From assembly GCA_944474755.1 (NCBI GenBank), contig OX104120.1, positions 25,140,242 to 25,204,241 on the forward strand: a stretch of DNA of 64,000 nucleotides. Direction: 5' to 3'. Made by a program: the position numbers and the translations under genes. The stretch comes from Limnoperna fortunei (Eukaryota > Mollusca > Bivalvia > Mytilida > Modiolidae). The notes below the pieces were generated by a model. The model was not told where the DNA came from. It did no database searches and saw only the letters and a program-made list of their open reading frames with translations. Positions 21,961 through 34,300 of the stretch are shown in pieces (position 1 is the stretch's first letter; each line of letters starts with the position of its first letter).

Positions 21961-23069
21961 CAAGTGTGGACACAGAAAAACGTCTCGCCTGCATTCCGCA
22001 TCAGTAACGAAAATAAATTTCGTCATAAGCATTACGTAAATAGCATTAAATATTAGCAGCGGCCTGTATACAAAATATTGTCACCATACCCTGCAGAGTT
22101 ACAGGGGAACAGCCGTAACCCAAAAACTTTAACGTAGTCGCTGGACCGTGAAATTGAGGTCAAGGTCAGGTGGAACCTACCAGACAGTCATGTACTATTC
22201 ATCAGCAACCTATATACCAAATACTGTCATCCTACCATGTGTAGTTACAGAGGAACTATCGTAACCCAAAAACTTTAACGTAGTCGCTGGACCGTGAAAT
22301 TGAGGTCAAGGTCAGGTGACACCTACCAGACAGTCATGTACTAGTCATCAGCAACCTATACACCAAATATTGTCATCCTACCATGTGTAGTTACAGAGGA
22401 ACTGTCGTAACCCAAAAACTTTAATGTAGTCGCTGGACTGTGAAATTGAGGTCAAGGTCAGGTGACACCTACCAGACAGTCATGTACTAGTCATCAGCAA
22501 CCTATACACCAAATATTGTCATCCTACCATGCGTAGTTATAGAGGAACTGTCGTAACCCCAAAACTAACGTAGTCGCTGGACCGTGAAATTGAGGTCAAG
22601 GTCAGGTGACACCTACCAGACAGTCATGTACTAGTCATCAGCAACCTATACACCAAATATTTTCATCCTACCATGCGTAGTTACAGAGGAACTGTCGTAA
22701 CCCAAAAACTTCAACGTAGTCGCTGGACCGTGAAATTGAGGTCAAGGTCAGGTGACACCTACCAGACAGTCATGTACTAGTCATCAGCAACCTATACACC
22801 AAATATTGTCATCCTACCATGCGTAGTTACAGAGGAACTGTCGTAACCCAAAAACTTTAACGTAGTCGCTGGACCATGAAATTGAGGTCAAGGTCAGGTG
22901 ACAGGTGACTGACTGGCAAGTACTCATCATAAGCTACCTCTGGACCAAATTTGATGGACCTAGGGCTTGGGCTTACAAAGATATGAAGCAAGATGTCAAG
23001 TGTTTACGCCGCCACCGGATTCCCATACATATGTCTCGCCTCCAGCGACTTTCGTTGCAGGCGAGACAA
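21961..23069 (+). mobile_element. HINE/pearl-like non-autonomous element with 146 bp core array (copy 1)
   Basis: The 5' region carries GTCTCGCCTGCA (from 21982). The core is about six tandem units with a 144-146 bp period (the CCTACCATG word starts at 22231, 22377, 22523, 22667 and 22813). Each unit includes TGAAATTGAGGTCAAGGTCA. A 3' segment follows and then a hairpin at 23033-23067 whose arms are GTCTCGCC and GGCGAGAC. The 5' motif repeats the left arm of this hairpin. No coding capacity. Architecture fits Helentron-associated elements and the bivalve pearl family. Confidence 0.8.
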
Positions 23070-24607
23070 CAACTCATAAAATATAGATACTAGTAATTAA
23101 CAATTTGATACGATAACCATGCACAATCATGTTACACTGAGCAATATGATACTTCCTTATCATGTTTTTTGAACAAAACAAAATTTATTTCTCACATCCT
23201 ATAGTGTATCTGATAACCATGCTACTGATCAGCAGCAAAATAAGTAGTTAATCCTTGAACAAGATTTCTCCAGCAGCATTATAGGCAACAAACCATCAAT
23301 ACAAATTTCATTATTGTTAAAAATTTATATCGAATAATTGATTGATGGTATTTAGTGATAGTGATATTTCAGCTCTAAATACACGATCAACAAAAATGAC
23401 AGCATAAAAAGAGTTAAAAATCACTCCACAAACTAATGCATTCAATTAAATTCAGTGTATACCTAACATACTGTAAATTATAACAAAACCAATTTAAAAC
23501 ACTAGCATAGACTGCAGTGTGGGTTAACATCTGTTTTCTAAAACTGACAAAAAACATTCTTGCTGTGAACATAATAAACATATAATACAGAAAAGACTCT
23601 TTCTTTAACCATCATAAACATTTTATACAGAAAAATAACTTGCTGTTATATATCAGCATAGACATATAATTCAACAGTGTTAAACATATATATGACAGTC
23701 ATCTATACAAATACATTCTTAATAAAACTTAACATTTCAAGTGACCTCTGTATAATTTTGCTTGGTAATTATAGGTTTCATAATGAGTGAGAATTGTATA
23801 TTGCTTTATATCATCTCAAGTTGTCTTATTTCAACAGAATAATGAATGAGCCTATGACGAGTTTATATGAAACCCATTTCTCTTATGATGAAATTTCTGT
23901 GGCTTATTTTGTTTTGTGGAAACAGGAGCATCATTAAAAGAATGAGTAATTTGTAAGATGTAATTCCAAACTATAACATTAAAAAAAAGTTTAACATCAA
24001 AAAAGACAACACATATTGCATTTGGATTTTTTCAAATTCAAAATAACATTATAAATGTCAATGTTCAAATATAACATTAGAAATTGTTCCATACGTGGAT
24101 ATTTATCAGGAATGTTCTTTCACTCCCTAGAATTGACGTCAAAATAGTTTTTTTCACGGACTGATGTCCCAATATATTTTCATATCTCTTGTTCGTATCA
24201 CATCTTTGCCCATTGTATATGACATTTTCCATAAGAAATAGATTGATTGATTGGATGTTTGCTTTACTTCCAGCGAGCAGTATTTCACCTATATACAGGA
24301 CGGGTACATGAGAAATAGATAAATGATGACAATCATAAGAGAAATTATAATACATTTTCTGTCTTGACAAAATTTGATAATAGATATCACACTGATGGTT
24401 TGACTATTAAAAATATTCTTCTACAACTTATTTTTAAATTCCATAAAATATGAATATTTAATAAGTACAACAAAAGTATTTCGCTGCACATGTGAGGAAA
24501 TAATTATTGCTTTAGATCAAGACGTGTAAACAGGAATTTATATAAATAATTTAAGTGAAAATAATTGTTTTTATTTGATTGGTTTAAAGATGCCAAAAGT
24601 TAAACAA
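23070..24607. other. spacer between the two copies of the 146 bp repeat element
   Basis: AT-rich sequence with no supported gene. The minus frame at 24077-24370 has no splice or family evidence. Confidence 0.4.
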
Positions 24608-25500
24608 ACAAGTGTGGACACAGAAAAACGTCTCGCCTGCATACCGCATCAGTAACGACAATTAATAGTTACAGAGCAACTGTCCTAATACAAAAACTTT
24701 AACGTAGTCACTGGACCGTGAAATTGAGGTCAAGGTCAGGTGACACTTACCAGACAGTGATGCAATATTCATCAGCAACCTATATACCAAATATTGTCAT
24801 CCTACCATGCATGGTTACAGAGGAACTGCTGTAACCCAAAAACTTTAACGTAGTCGCTGAACCGTGAAATTGAGGTCAAGGTCAGGTGGCACCTACCAGA
24901 CAATCATGTACTAGTCATCAGCAACCTATATACCAAATATTGTCATCCTACCATGCATAGTTACAGAGAAACTGCCGTAACCCAAAAACTTAAACATAGT
25001 CGCTGGACCGTGAAATTGAGGTCAAGGTCAGGTGACACCTACCAGACAGTCATGTACTAGTCATCAGCAACCTATATACCAAATATTGTCATTCTACCAT
25101 GCATGGTAACAGAGAAACTGCCGTAACCAAAAAACTTGAACGTAATCACTGGACCGTGAAATTGAGGTCAAGGTCAGGTGACACCTACCACAGTCATGTA
25201 CTATTCATTAGCAACCTATATACCAAATATTGTCATCCTACCATGCGTGGTTACAGAGGAACTGTTGTAACCCAAAAACTTTAACGTAGTCGCTGGACCT
25301 TGAAATTGAAGTCAAGGTCAGGTGACAGGTGATTGACTGGCAAGTACTCATCATAAGCTACCTCTGGACCAAATTTGATGGACCTAGGGCTTGGGCTTGG
25401 GCTTACAAATATATGAAGCAAGATGTCAAGTGTTTACGCTGCCGCCGCCAGATTCCCATACATATGTCTCGTCTCCAGCGACTTTCGTCGCAGACGAGAC
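24608..25500 (+). mobile_element. HINE/pearl-like element with 146 bp core array (copy 2)
   Basis: Same family and orientation as 21961-23069. The 5' motif GTCTCGCCTGCA follows the shared ACAAGTGTGGACACAGAAAA. About five core units follow, then the shared 3' segment, which contains CTACCTCTGGACCAAATTTG. The 3' hairpin at 25466-25500 has arms GTCTCGTC and GACGAGAC. The paired changes relative to copy 1 (GCC/GGC to GTC/GAC) keep the stem intact, which suggests that the hairpin matters. Confidence 0.8.
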
Positions 25501-25820
25501 AAAAACTATTGTCAATAAAACAACAAAAGGATGACAAGGTCGGGAGAAACACAACGAGTAATTGTGTGGATGCTGTGGAACTAAATGTTGAAGATGGAGA
25601 AATAGAGAGTTTAAACAGTGACACTAACATTAATGCACCTCAACGTGAAGTACAGGAAGAAAATCATTCAACAAAATTTGGCTCCCATTGTCGCAGCACC
25701 AACACAAACGGTGCAAATGAAAAAACAACGGAGAAGAGGACGCCTGTGGTGTCAGTTGTTTCAGCACAACAAGATAGAAGGGAACTAGCAACATACAGCA
25801 TTGGTACATGTTGTCTGTAA
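25501..25820 (+). other. open frame continuing out of the repeat element, possible exon or captured coding fragment
   Basis: The frame that starts in the 3' end of the repeat element stays open for about 105 codons beyond it. This outer part is polar and acidic with coding-like composition (for example LNVEDGEIESLNSDTN and TTEKRTPVVSVVSAQQDRRE). No domain is recognisable and no clear acceptor precedes it. It could be a decayed exon, a retrocopy piece or chance. Confidence 0.3.
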
Positions 25821-26110
25821 CATGTCACTATGTTTCTGGAATTCTGCACTTTTAACATACCACAATATTGTAACCATGTTATTTGGTATGTTGTCTGTAA
25901 AATGTCACGATGTTTCTGGAATTCTGAACTTTTAACATACCATAATATTGTAACCATGTTATTTGGTATGTTGTCTGGGACATTTATCAACCTTAATGAG
26001 TATCAACCCTTTAACATGTCTGGAACACTGTTGTAACAATGTTATTTGGAATGTTTATCTGAAACTTGTCACAACATTTCTGAGATTCCACCCTTTAACA
26101 TGCTTTACTG
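25803..26110. repeat. 80 bp tandem array, about four units
   Basis: The words GGTATGTTGTCTG, TTTCTGGAATTCTG and TTTTAACATACCA recur every 80 bp (ATTTGGTATG at 25881 and 25961, a variant near 26041, and a diverged unit before). It lies just downstream of the DHX29 stop codon region on the opposite strand. Confidence 0.85.
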
Positions 26111-26507
26111 TTGAAACAAATAGCTTTTTGAGTAAATCTGTGATAGTTAAACATATAGACTGTTGCTTTCAGCAATGAAGAAACATTTCATTAGCATGCA
26201 ATCCAGTCAAAGCATTTACATATAATATAATAATATTAACGAAGCAAATTACATAATATGTTGGTACAATCAAACAGGTAATACCTTAACATTAGATACA
26301 TGTAGTTTGACCCATGATTTCTGTGTTGTGATCTCAGTTTACAATTTCCTGGCTACATTAACTTCCAGTCAATCGATGCATCAAGCACCACATTATTTAA
26401 ACTGTCCCCTCATCCTTTTGGTCCTTATTTTTCTTGCTCATTTTATATTGTCAGTCTGTCAGTCTGTTTTGTGTTGGCATGCCTAAGATGTCATACACTT
26501 CACTTTT

Positions 26508-26557
26508 TCACTTTTCACCTTCTATCAGTCTGCATATTATCTGAATGACTTTATCAT
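26508..26557 (-). CDS. DHX29: DHX29 terminal coding exon
   Basis: Acceptor aaattccag, then [15 protein letters not shown] and TGA (26508-26510). The first codon is split with the previous exon. It aligns with the DKILQIITELI-type C-terminus of the family. No canonical AATAAA was seen in the first ~200 bp after the stop. Confidence 0.88.
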
Positions 26558-29500
26558 CTGGAATTTGAAAAAAATATATGAAACCTATATTGGGGTGGAC
26601 TTAAAAAAATATAAGTTGCCAAGTAAGACAAATCAATAAATTTTATCACACTGCAAAGATTGTATTTTACCCCACTTTCAGCAATTTTTCAGCTATATTG
26701 TAGAGTCCAGTTTACATTTGTGGAGGAAGCCGGAGCATTTGTAGAAAACCCCCGACCTTTGGTAGGAAAATTTGTAATTCGGGCCAATTAAGATTGAAGT
26801 CACCTGCCAGCAGTAAGGCTCTAACCTGCAACCTTGGTGTTGGCAGGTATATGATCAATAGCAGATAACTTCCTTAAACAAAAGGCCACTTTCTAGGAAG
26901 AAAATGGCCTTATGAATGGACTGTCCTCTGGTTTTAGTTAAGAAGCATTATGGAAATGTTATCTGAGGGTGGTTTTTGTTGAGATATTCTTACTTGGAGG
27001 TGCAATTCTGAAAACCAACAAAGCTTTATTTCTTACCTAATAAATTAAGGGAAGGATTCTGTAACTTCTTATCTAATAAATCATCAAGTAATTTTCTGAG
27101 TTCTCTAAAGATGACACCAGTCTTAGCATAGGTCTGCAACATAATAATAATAAATTAGATTCAACACAAATTGTTCATGTCAACATTTTAATTTTACTTC
27201 AAAAAATTATGACTTCCAGCCAAAGATTTCCCAGTGACACAAAATCAACTGTTTATACAGCAATCAACAAATATAAAAAAACAAACTGATATAAATCTCT
27301 TACTGTAGGAGGCCTGAGTTGTTGTTTGATTTTAACCTGATGGTGTTTATAAAAAAAAAATCATAAATTTACTTGCTTTCTTTCTGGCCAATGTGTTTTT
27401 TTAATTCTTCATTTTAAAAATTGTTTCATAATGCCACACCAAATAAATTTCTTTTTCAACCTGACCACACAAATTTTATTGAAACCGAAAAAAAAAAAAA
27501 AAAATTAAAAAAATTCCTGCAACCACACTCGTAAAGTCATCATTAACTTTTTGGTTTTCTTTGTTTTACTCTTTCAAGGGTGTAATCTTGTAACTGCCCT
27601 TTTATTGCATCTACAAACAAAAATATAGATTGAATTCGAAAAAGGAAAACAACCATGCCGTTCTAGTAGTGAGGACATCAGTCGTAAAGGGAGGCATGGT
27701 TGTCCAAAACACTGTGGTTTCTTTCAGTACAAAGACATGTCAAAATCTAAGATTTTAACCTTAGCCTCAACATAATAAACAAGACTAGGATACATGACTC
27801 AAATTTGAAATAAATATTTTTTAGACAGCAATCCAATTAAATGAAGACTAATTGTATTTATATTAATTCTCTTTTCAGATAGGCTGGTGGAGCAGGATTG
27901 TCATTTCACCAAAAACTAAATTTTTCTGACAATTTGAAATTTTTTCGTTGCATGGTGAACTTTTGGCCTCAATAATGTAGCTCATTCAATTTTTTTTTTA
28001 TCTCCGCCGAGATCAAAAATAGTCATAGAAACTACAATATTGTAGCTAATTAAACTTATTGACATTATTGCTAGGGTTATGATTTACTATTAAAAAAAGA
28101 ATACGAAATGATTATGGTTGTTTAGTGTTGTTTGTGGAGAATTTTAAGTAAAGTACTTTTTATTTAGAGTCAGCATGTAACTGTTTGACTTGGTTGTTGT
28201 CTTATTAACATCAACCATATCTCTGTTTTCTAATGGCTTGCATGGGACTTGAACTTTTTTTCTAAAATCTTTGACACTGGACCACCATGTATCTATAATT
28301 CTGGATTTTCTTAGACTGTTTTTTCAAAAAGGGAAAGTCTCACTTACTATATGGGAATAATATTGAAAATACAATGAATTGGATATAACTTATTTTATGA
28401 CATTTTAAAATAGATTCTCCTTAAATCTTCATCAATAAATGAGATACAGTTTAGTCAGTTTTCCATTTATATAAGGTCTGAAAAATTTCTTTTTTTGCAA
28501 ATGAAGATGTGGCAGGCATTCTGTTGTAAAAAAAGTTTGTTCTTTCAGCTGTCTCTCATGATTTGAAAGTAATACATGTATTACATGTATCTTGGATAAG
28601 ATATACGATACTGAATTGTTTAAAAGGTGTAATTTATTGTACATATATTGAAGGATGTACCCAAAATTATAAAATTATAAAATATAATACATTTATATTC
28701 TTTGGATGATTTCAGGTAAGTACATTATGCCCAATTCAGAAAGAACAACATAATGAACATTGAAATTTGCAAATATATACATTTACCAAAGTACATCTTC
28801 CTATTTAAAAAAAATTTATAGCTGGCTCCAAATTATTCTGTTGGACTATAATTTTTTTTAATCAAAATAAAAATATTAAAATTTTTATTTAGTTCACTTT
28901 CCCCATTTTAAAATGACAAAAGTCCAAATAACATAAAATTAAATTTGTGTTGCCTAAATATTTCTATATAAAAGTTAAGTTTATAGGTACTCGAAAGTCA
29001 TTAACAACCTTGCCAGTAAACAATGACAAGCAAAAACATTCAAAACAACGTTCCTCTAAGTATTCAACAACATATTAAATATTCATCAATGTAATAAACA
29101 AGATAATTAATAACACATCGTGAATATTGAAAACATTATCAATCATGCCGAAACACATTCAGATTTAACTCTTGCATAGAACAAGTTCCACACACTTATG
29201 CATTCATGATCATATTTTCAATTTTCACTCTGTATAATTGATTATACTATAATAAACTTACTCTAAATTTAATTCTATCATCAATGGTAACAAGTTGGGC
29301 TGTATGTTGTACATGAATATCACCACCAAACAATAACAAAGAAAATGGTGAGACAAGAGTTGTCTCCCTTAAGTATATTTTAGATGTTGTTACCTGTAAA
29401 AATAAATATTCCCTAAAATATATGAAAATTAAAACCTGAGATTAATTGACATAATAAAATCTATCCTGAATGTAAAGTATGAGCTCAAAATCAGAGCACA

Positions 29501-31282
29501 AATTAACTGAAAACAAGGCAGTTTATGTAGGCATGATTTATATCAAGAATTAGTAAATATTGCACCCAACACACTGTACAAAAGAGACAACTAACAGTAG
29601 TTTGCCAAAATTTGCTCATGTCCACTAACATTTAAACTTAGTTTTGCATTTTCAGACTTACTTTAAATGTTGAATGGCCTAGTTTAAGTTTCTATTATGT
29701 AATTTATTTTATCTTCCAGTCTGTGTGACAATAATAATACCTTTTCTTGGTAGGCAATCCATCCATTTGTTGCCAACAGTCTGTTTACAGATGATGGATG
29801 TACATGAGCTGGACCCTGAGCTGTCTCTCCCACACATGGTATCTTCCTGGGGTTTACAGCTGCATCAACAGGTGCATCATAAGTCAACTTGGCAATGCTT
29901 GGATACAAGCCTGCTGTAATGACTGCTTTCACCATGGCAATTGTGCCTTTATTCAGATTTGTTTCTGTTGCCCCTAACACTCTGCTGATATCCAGTACAT
30001 CCCCATGTTCTTGTGTTGACTGTTTGGTTGGTTTTGTTAATTCTGTAAAACCTATGGACCTTACAAGTTTCACCAAGTCATTTTTGACATTCTGTGAAAA
30101 GAAATTATTACACTTATACACAGAATATTCAAAACAAAAACAAAACTTATTTGTACATTATCGGAAAATATCAATTACGTGTTAAATTGTTTGTTTTGTT
30201 TGATGGTGTTTAACGCCACTTTCAGCAATTTTTCAGCTATATCATGGCGTCCAGTTTTTATTGAGGCAGGAAGCCGGAGTACCCGGAGATAACTCCCAAC
30301 CTGCGGTAGGAAAACTGGCAATCCTTGTCAATTAAGATTGGAGTCGAGTACACCCTGCCCGCAGTGAGAATCGAACCCGCAATTACGTTATACATGTAAT
30401 CAGTATTATAGATAAATTCTGTTAAATACTTTTTTTAAAATAAAAAACCTATATGAAAAGTATGCCCCAGCAGCTGAGAATTGAAGGTTGATGTGTTAGT
30501 GGCAAAGTTTTTTTAGAAAGTGTGTCTGTAAGACACAAATTATGCCCTTGCCTGACTAGCAACACGAGCAGTGTGTTGCAACAGGCAGAAATTGTAAGAA
30601 AATTTAATCCAAATCAAAATCCACTGGTCTTGCACACTTTCATTATGTGCAAAAGCATCCTCCTTAATATAAATACTGTAGCTCTGAAAATGAAGGAAAA
30701 GATAGCCAGAAAAGAAATGTACCGCTACCTCAGCTATCTGGCCTGCAAACTGACCAAGACCAACTATCTGTAGTTTTAAGAATATTTAACGAAAATCAAA
30801 ATCTTTTGACCCTGCACAACTCCGTTATGTGTTAAAATATACTACATATAAACACTGTAGCTTCAAAGATGAAGGAGAAGAAAACCCAGCAAAAGATGTA
30901 CCGGTAGCCTATAAGGCTTGCAACCTACAAAGTCTAACTATCACCAGTTTGATGAAAATTTAATCAAAATTAAAATCCTATGCCTATGCACATCTCATTA
31001 TGATTTTTCGTCGCCGCGGGGGTGCGCATTAATAAGTAGATGCATCATAGAAGCACAAGATGCATTTTCTTGTTAAATTAAAAAGAAAAAAGTGTGGACT
31101 GTGAGCACGCTCACAAAACCATACTCGTCGCTTCGCTTTCAAGTCGAATTATCTCCCCTTAATAATAAACAAGGTCAATAAAAATCCTTCATGCACATCT
31201 ACATATAATGTACTTCCTTTATATTCAGTTTCAATAAATTTCATCAAGCGGTTTAGAAGAAGTTGCACTTACAAGGGATGTG

Positions 31283-31326
<44 letters not shown>

Positions 31327-34300
31327 GGGTGATTCCTAAATACCCCCCCAAAAAAGTTTGCAGGGGGGTATAAAAATGTGATTGACTGAAATCATTTATG
31401 TTTAGTATCCCCACCTTTCAATGAAAATGACCAATGGTCTTAATTTGTGTGTGTGTTGTTTTTTCAAATGATGAGCATATCTTCTATAAGTAAAGAGAAA
31501 GAAGAAATATCTGGCATTAAAATGCCTCCAATACCTCTATTTCAAGTAATGTGTTCCTCTTCAGGAAATTTTTCTGACAATACTGTTGTTCTGACTGATA
31601 TCCATTTTTCTGTGACAGCTTCCATCTAAAGTTACAATATAATGATTCAAACAATTTATCATTTAATATTGTGCATAGATTGTTTTAAATATGCATTTTA
31701 TTGATACAATGATGAAAATAAAGCACCTTGTTAGAAATATTGGAAAATCTATCTTTGAGGGACATCTATGTATGCAGAATATATCATTTATGACAGTTGT
31801 TGATGGTAAAGATTTTTTTTTATTTAAAACAAATCAGCAAATATATCTGGTGGTTTCCAATGTACAATGACAAATTTATACTTATACATAACAACATTTG
31901 GTTCACATATCACTTTTGGTTATATTTTTTTTCCACAATGAGGAAAACGGATAGTTAAAAAAACAAGCAAGAAAAACTGCTTAGAAATACTTTATTATTA
32001 TAATTATAAATTTCACACTTTATATCTACTTCAAATTTATGACATTAGTTCTTCAGTTGAATATGTATAAATAGCATTTTTATTGATGCATTTTCAGTGC
32101 TTCAAGTTCAATTTAATAGTAATTACTAGAACCTTGGCCACAAACAAATAAATACATACCCAATGTATGCTCTGTACAGCGTTAGATGGTCTGAACAGGA
32201 ACATGACAATGATGTCTTTGCAAGGTTGGCTAAATCTAGTTTATCTAACGGGGCTACAAAAGGAGACTTGTTCGTCATGGCAGCTGCAATAACGGACTGA
32301 AATGAAGAGAAATTTTAATAATAACTTAAATTAAGTAAATTAAGTATTCCAATCTTGTTAATAATTGCCAGTGTTGATTTGTAAAAGCTATTAATTAGTC
32401 CTGGTAATTAGTCCGAACATTCTAATATTACTAGGAAATTAAATCCATGGTTACTCATTTTCCTTGTTACATAATCCACATCTAGTAAATCTAATCCAAG
32501 GATAAATTTTCCTGGTCAAAAAAGAGTAATAAAATATTCATAATAGACAGTTTTTACTAGCTAGGAATAATAGTCCGACTCTAATAAAATTACTAGGAAA
32601 ATTAAACATGCATATACAAATATTTATCAATTCACTTAAAAAACTTTAAATCTATTCGCTGTAAACATTTGTCCCTTCATCAATGAGCAGATGGTGACCA
32701 CTTTATATATATAAACTGAGTTGTTGAAAAAAGTTTATCATGTGCAGTGGTCACGCTAGGCTATAAATTTCTGCATTTAAAAAATGCAGTACATGTAATG
32801 GTAAAAATCTGTGTCCATGTAGTTGAACTTAGCATGACCCAAAACACATTATGACATACACATGCGTATTGATTGGCTAGGTAAGTATTTTACTCTTTTG
32901 TTTCAGATCAATTAGATATTGTTTTTTTTTTTAAGGTTTGATTGTTCAATATAATTAAATTAATGCAATATATTCTGCATTGTTTTATTTACAGAGAGAA
33001 AATGTGTATTGACCATTATAAAGATCTGATTGGTTGATATAAATAATTATTATAGGGGTCTTTCTCAGAATGTGTGTTTGAACACATGCCATCGGATTTC
33101 ATAAGAACTACATCAGCTGATGTCAACATTTTTAACAATATTATTTGAACAAATACAATTTTAATTTAAAAGGAACAGCAACTCTGTCCATATCAGTTTA
33201 GAGTCACAATCTCTGATCTTTTTATTCTACGATAATACATTTTGTGACGTTCACCTACTTTCATCATTACCATTTCTATTAATAATTGAAAACAACAGCC
33301 CTTGTTGGGACGGTTTGCAGACATTGGCTTAAAAAGAAAGATGAAGGACACTGTACCAGCAACTTTTCAATCAAATAAAAGTGATTTATAATAACTATTT
33401 CATTGAGTAAACCCTGTTTCAGTTACAATTGTCCTTGCATGCAGGGTGTAATATTTTTGTGTGGAAATTTGTTAAAATTGCGTCAAAAACGCAATATTTT
33501 GCATTAACACAACCTCCAATGTGAGAAAATAGAACATGTGGGATTTTCTGAAATTGTGCTTCATTTATATATGTTGAACTAAAATTTGACAATGAAAAAT
33601 AATGTTGAGGAAACAAGTTACAAATTTTTTAAATATTAAAAATTGTCTGGGGAACTTATTTTATTGTTAAGTTCAGCAGAGCTGCCAACCCAATAAGATG
33701 AAAAATAGTAAGGCAGGGGGTCTAGGGTCTGCAGGGCCCCATCCGTTGGAGATTTTTTGTGAATGGATCGTTTTTCTGACATTTTGGCTCCTTAATAAAG
33801 CGTCAAAACGATCCTGATCGATAACCAAGTGGTTTACAATAGTATTTACCTTTTATTCAAAAGCTACAATGATTATGATGAGATTTTCCTAATATTCCAA
33901 CCAATGACGGTCACGACTATGAAAAAATCCGGAATTATTTATTTTTACCACAAAAAAACGGAAAATTGTAGGTTTTTCTTCTAAATTCGTAAGGCTTATT
34001 TTAAAAGCAAAAATCAGAAGCCTTACGCTAAAATAGTAAGGGTTGGCAGCTCTGAGTTCAGGGAAAAATTAGGGTACTTTAAGGCAAATTTGTCCTTGAA
34101 CTTATTTAACTAGCAAAATCATTTACATTTTTTGTTTTGTTTTTTGTAATGCTGTGTAACACCGATTTCAGCAATTTTTCAGCTATATCATGGCATCAAG
34201 TTGTCAATTGGGAAGGAAACCTTAGTAACTGGAGAAAACCTGACCTACAGTATGAAAACTGGCAATCTGTGTCAATTGAGATTGGAGTTGAGTACATCAT

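Noticed and set aside
22085..22915. CRISPR-like repeat array
   Set aside because: The 146 bp units are contiguous tandem copies without variable spacers, and the host is a eukaryote.
29725..30185. Two plus-strand ORFs of 64 and 98 codons
   Set aside because: They are antisense shadows of the largest DHX29 exon.
31447..31629. 60-codon plus-strand ORF
   Set aside because: It is antisense to a DHX29 exon (31535-31625).
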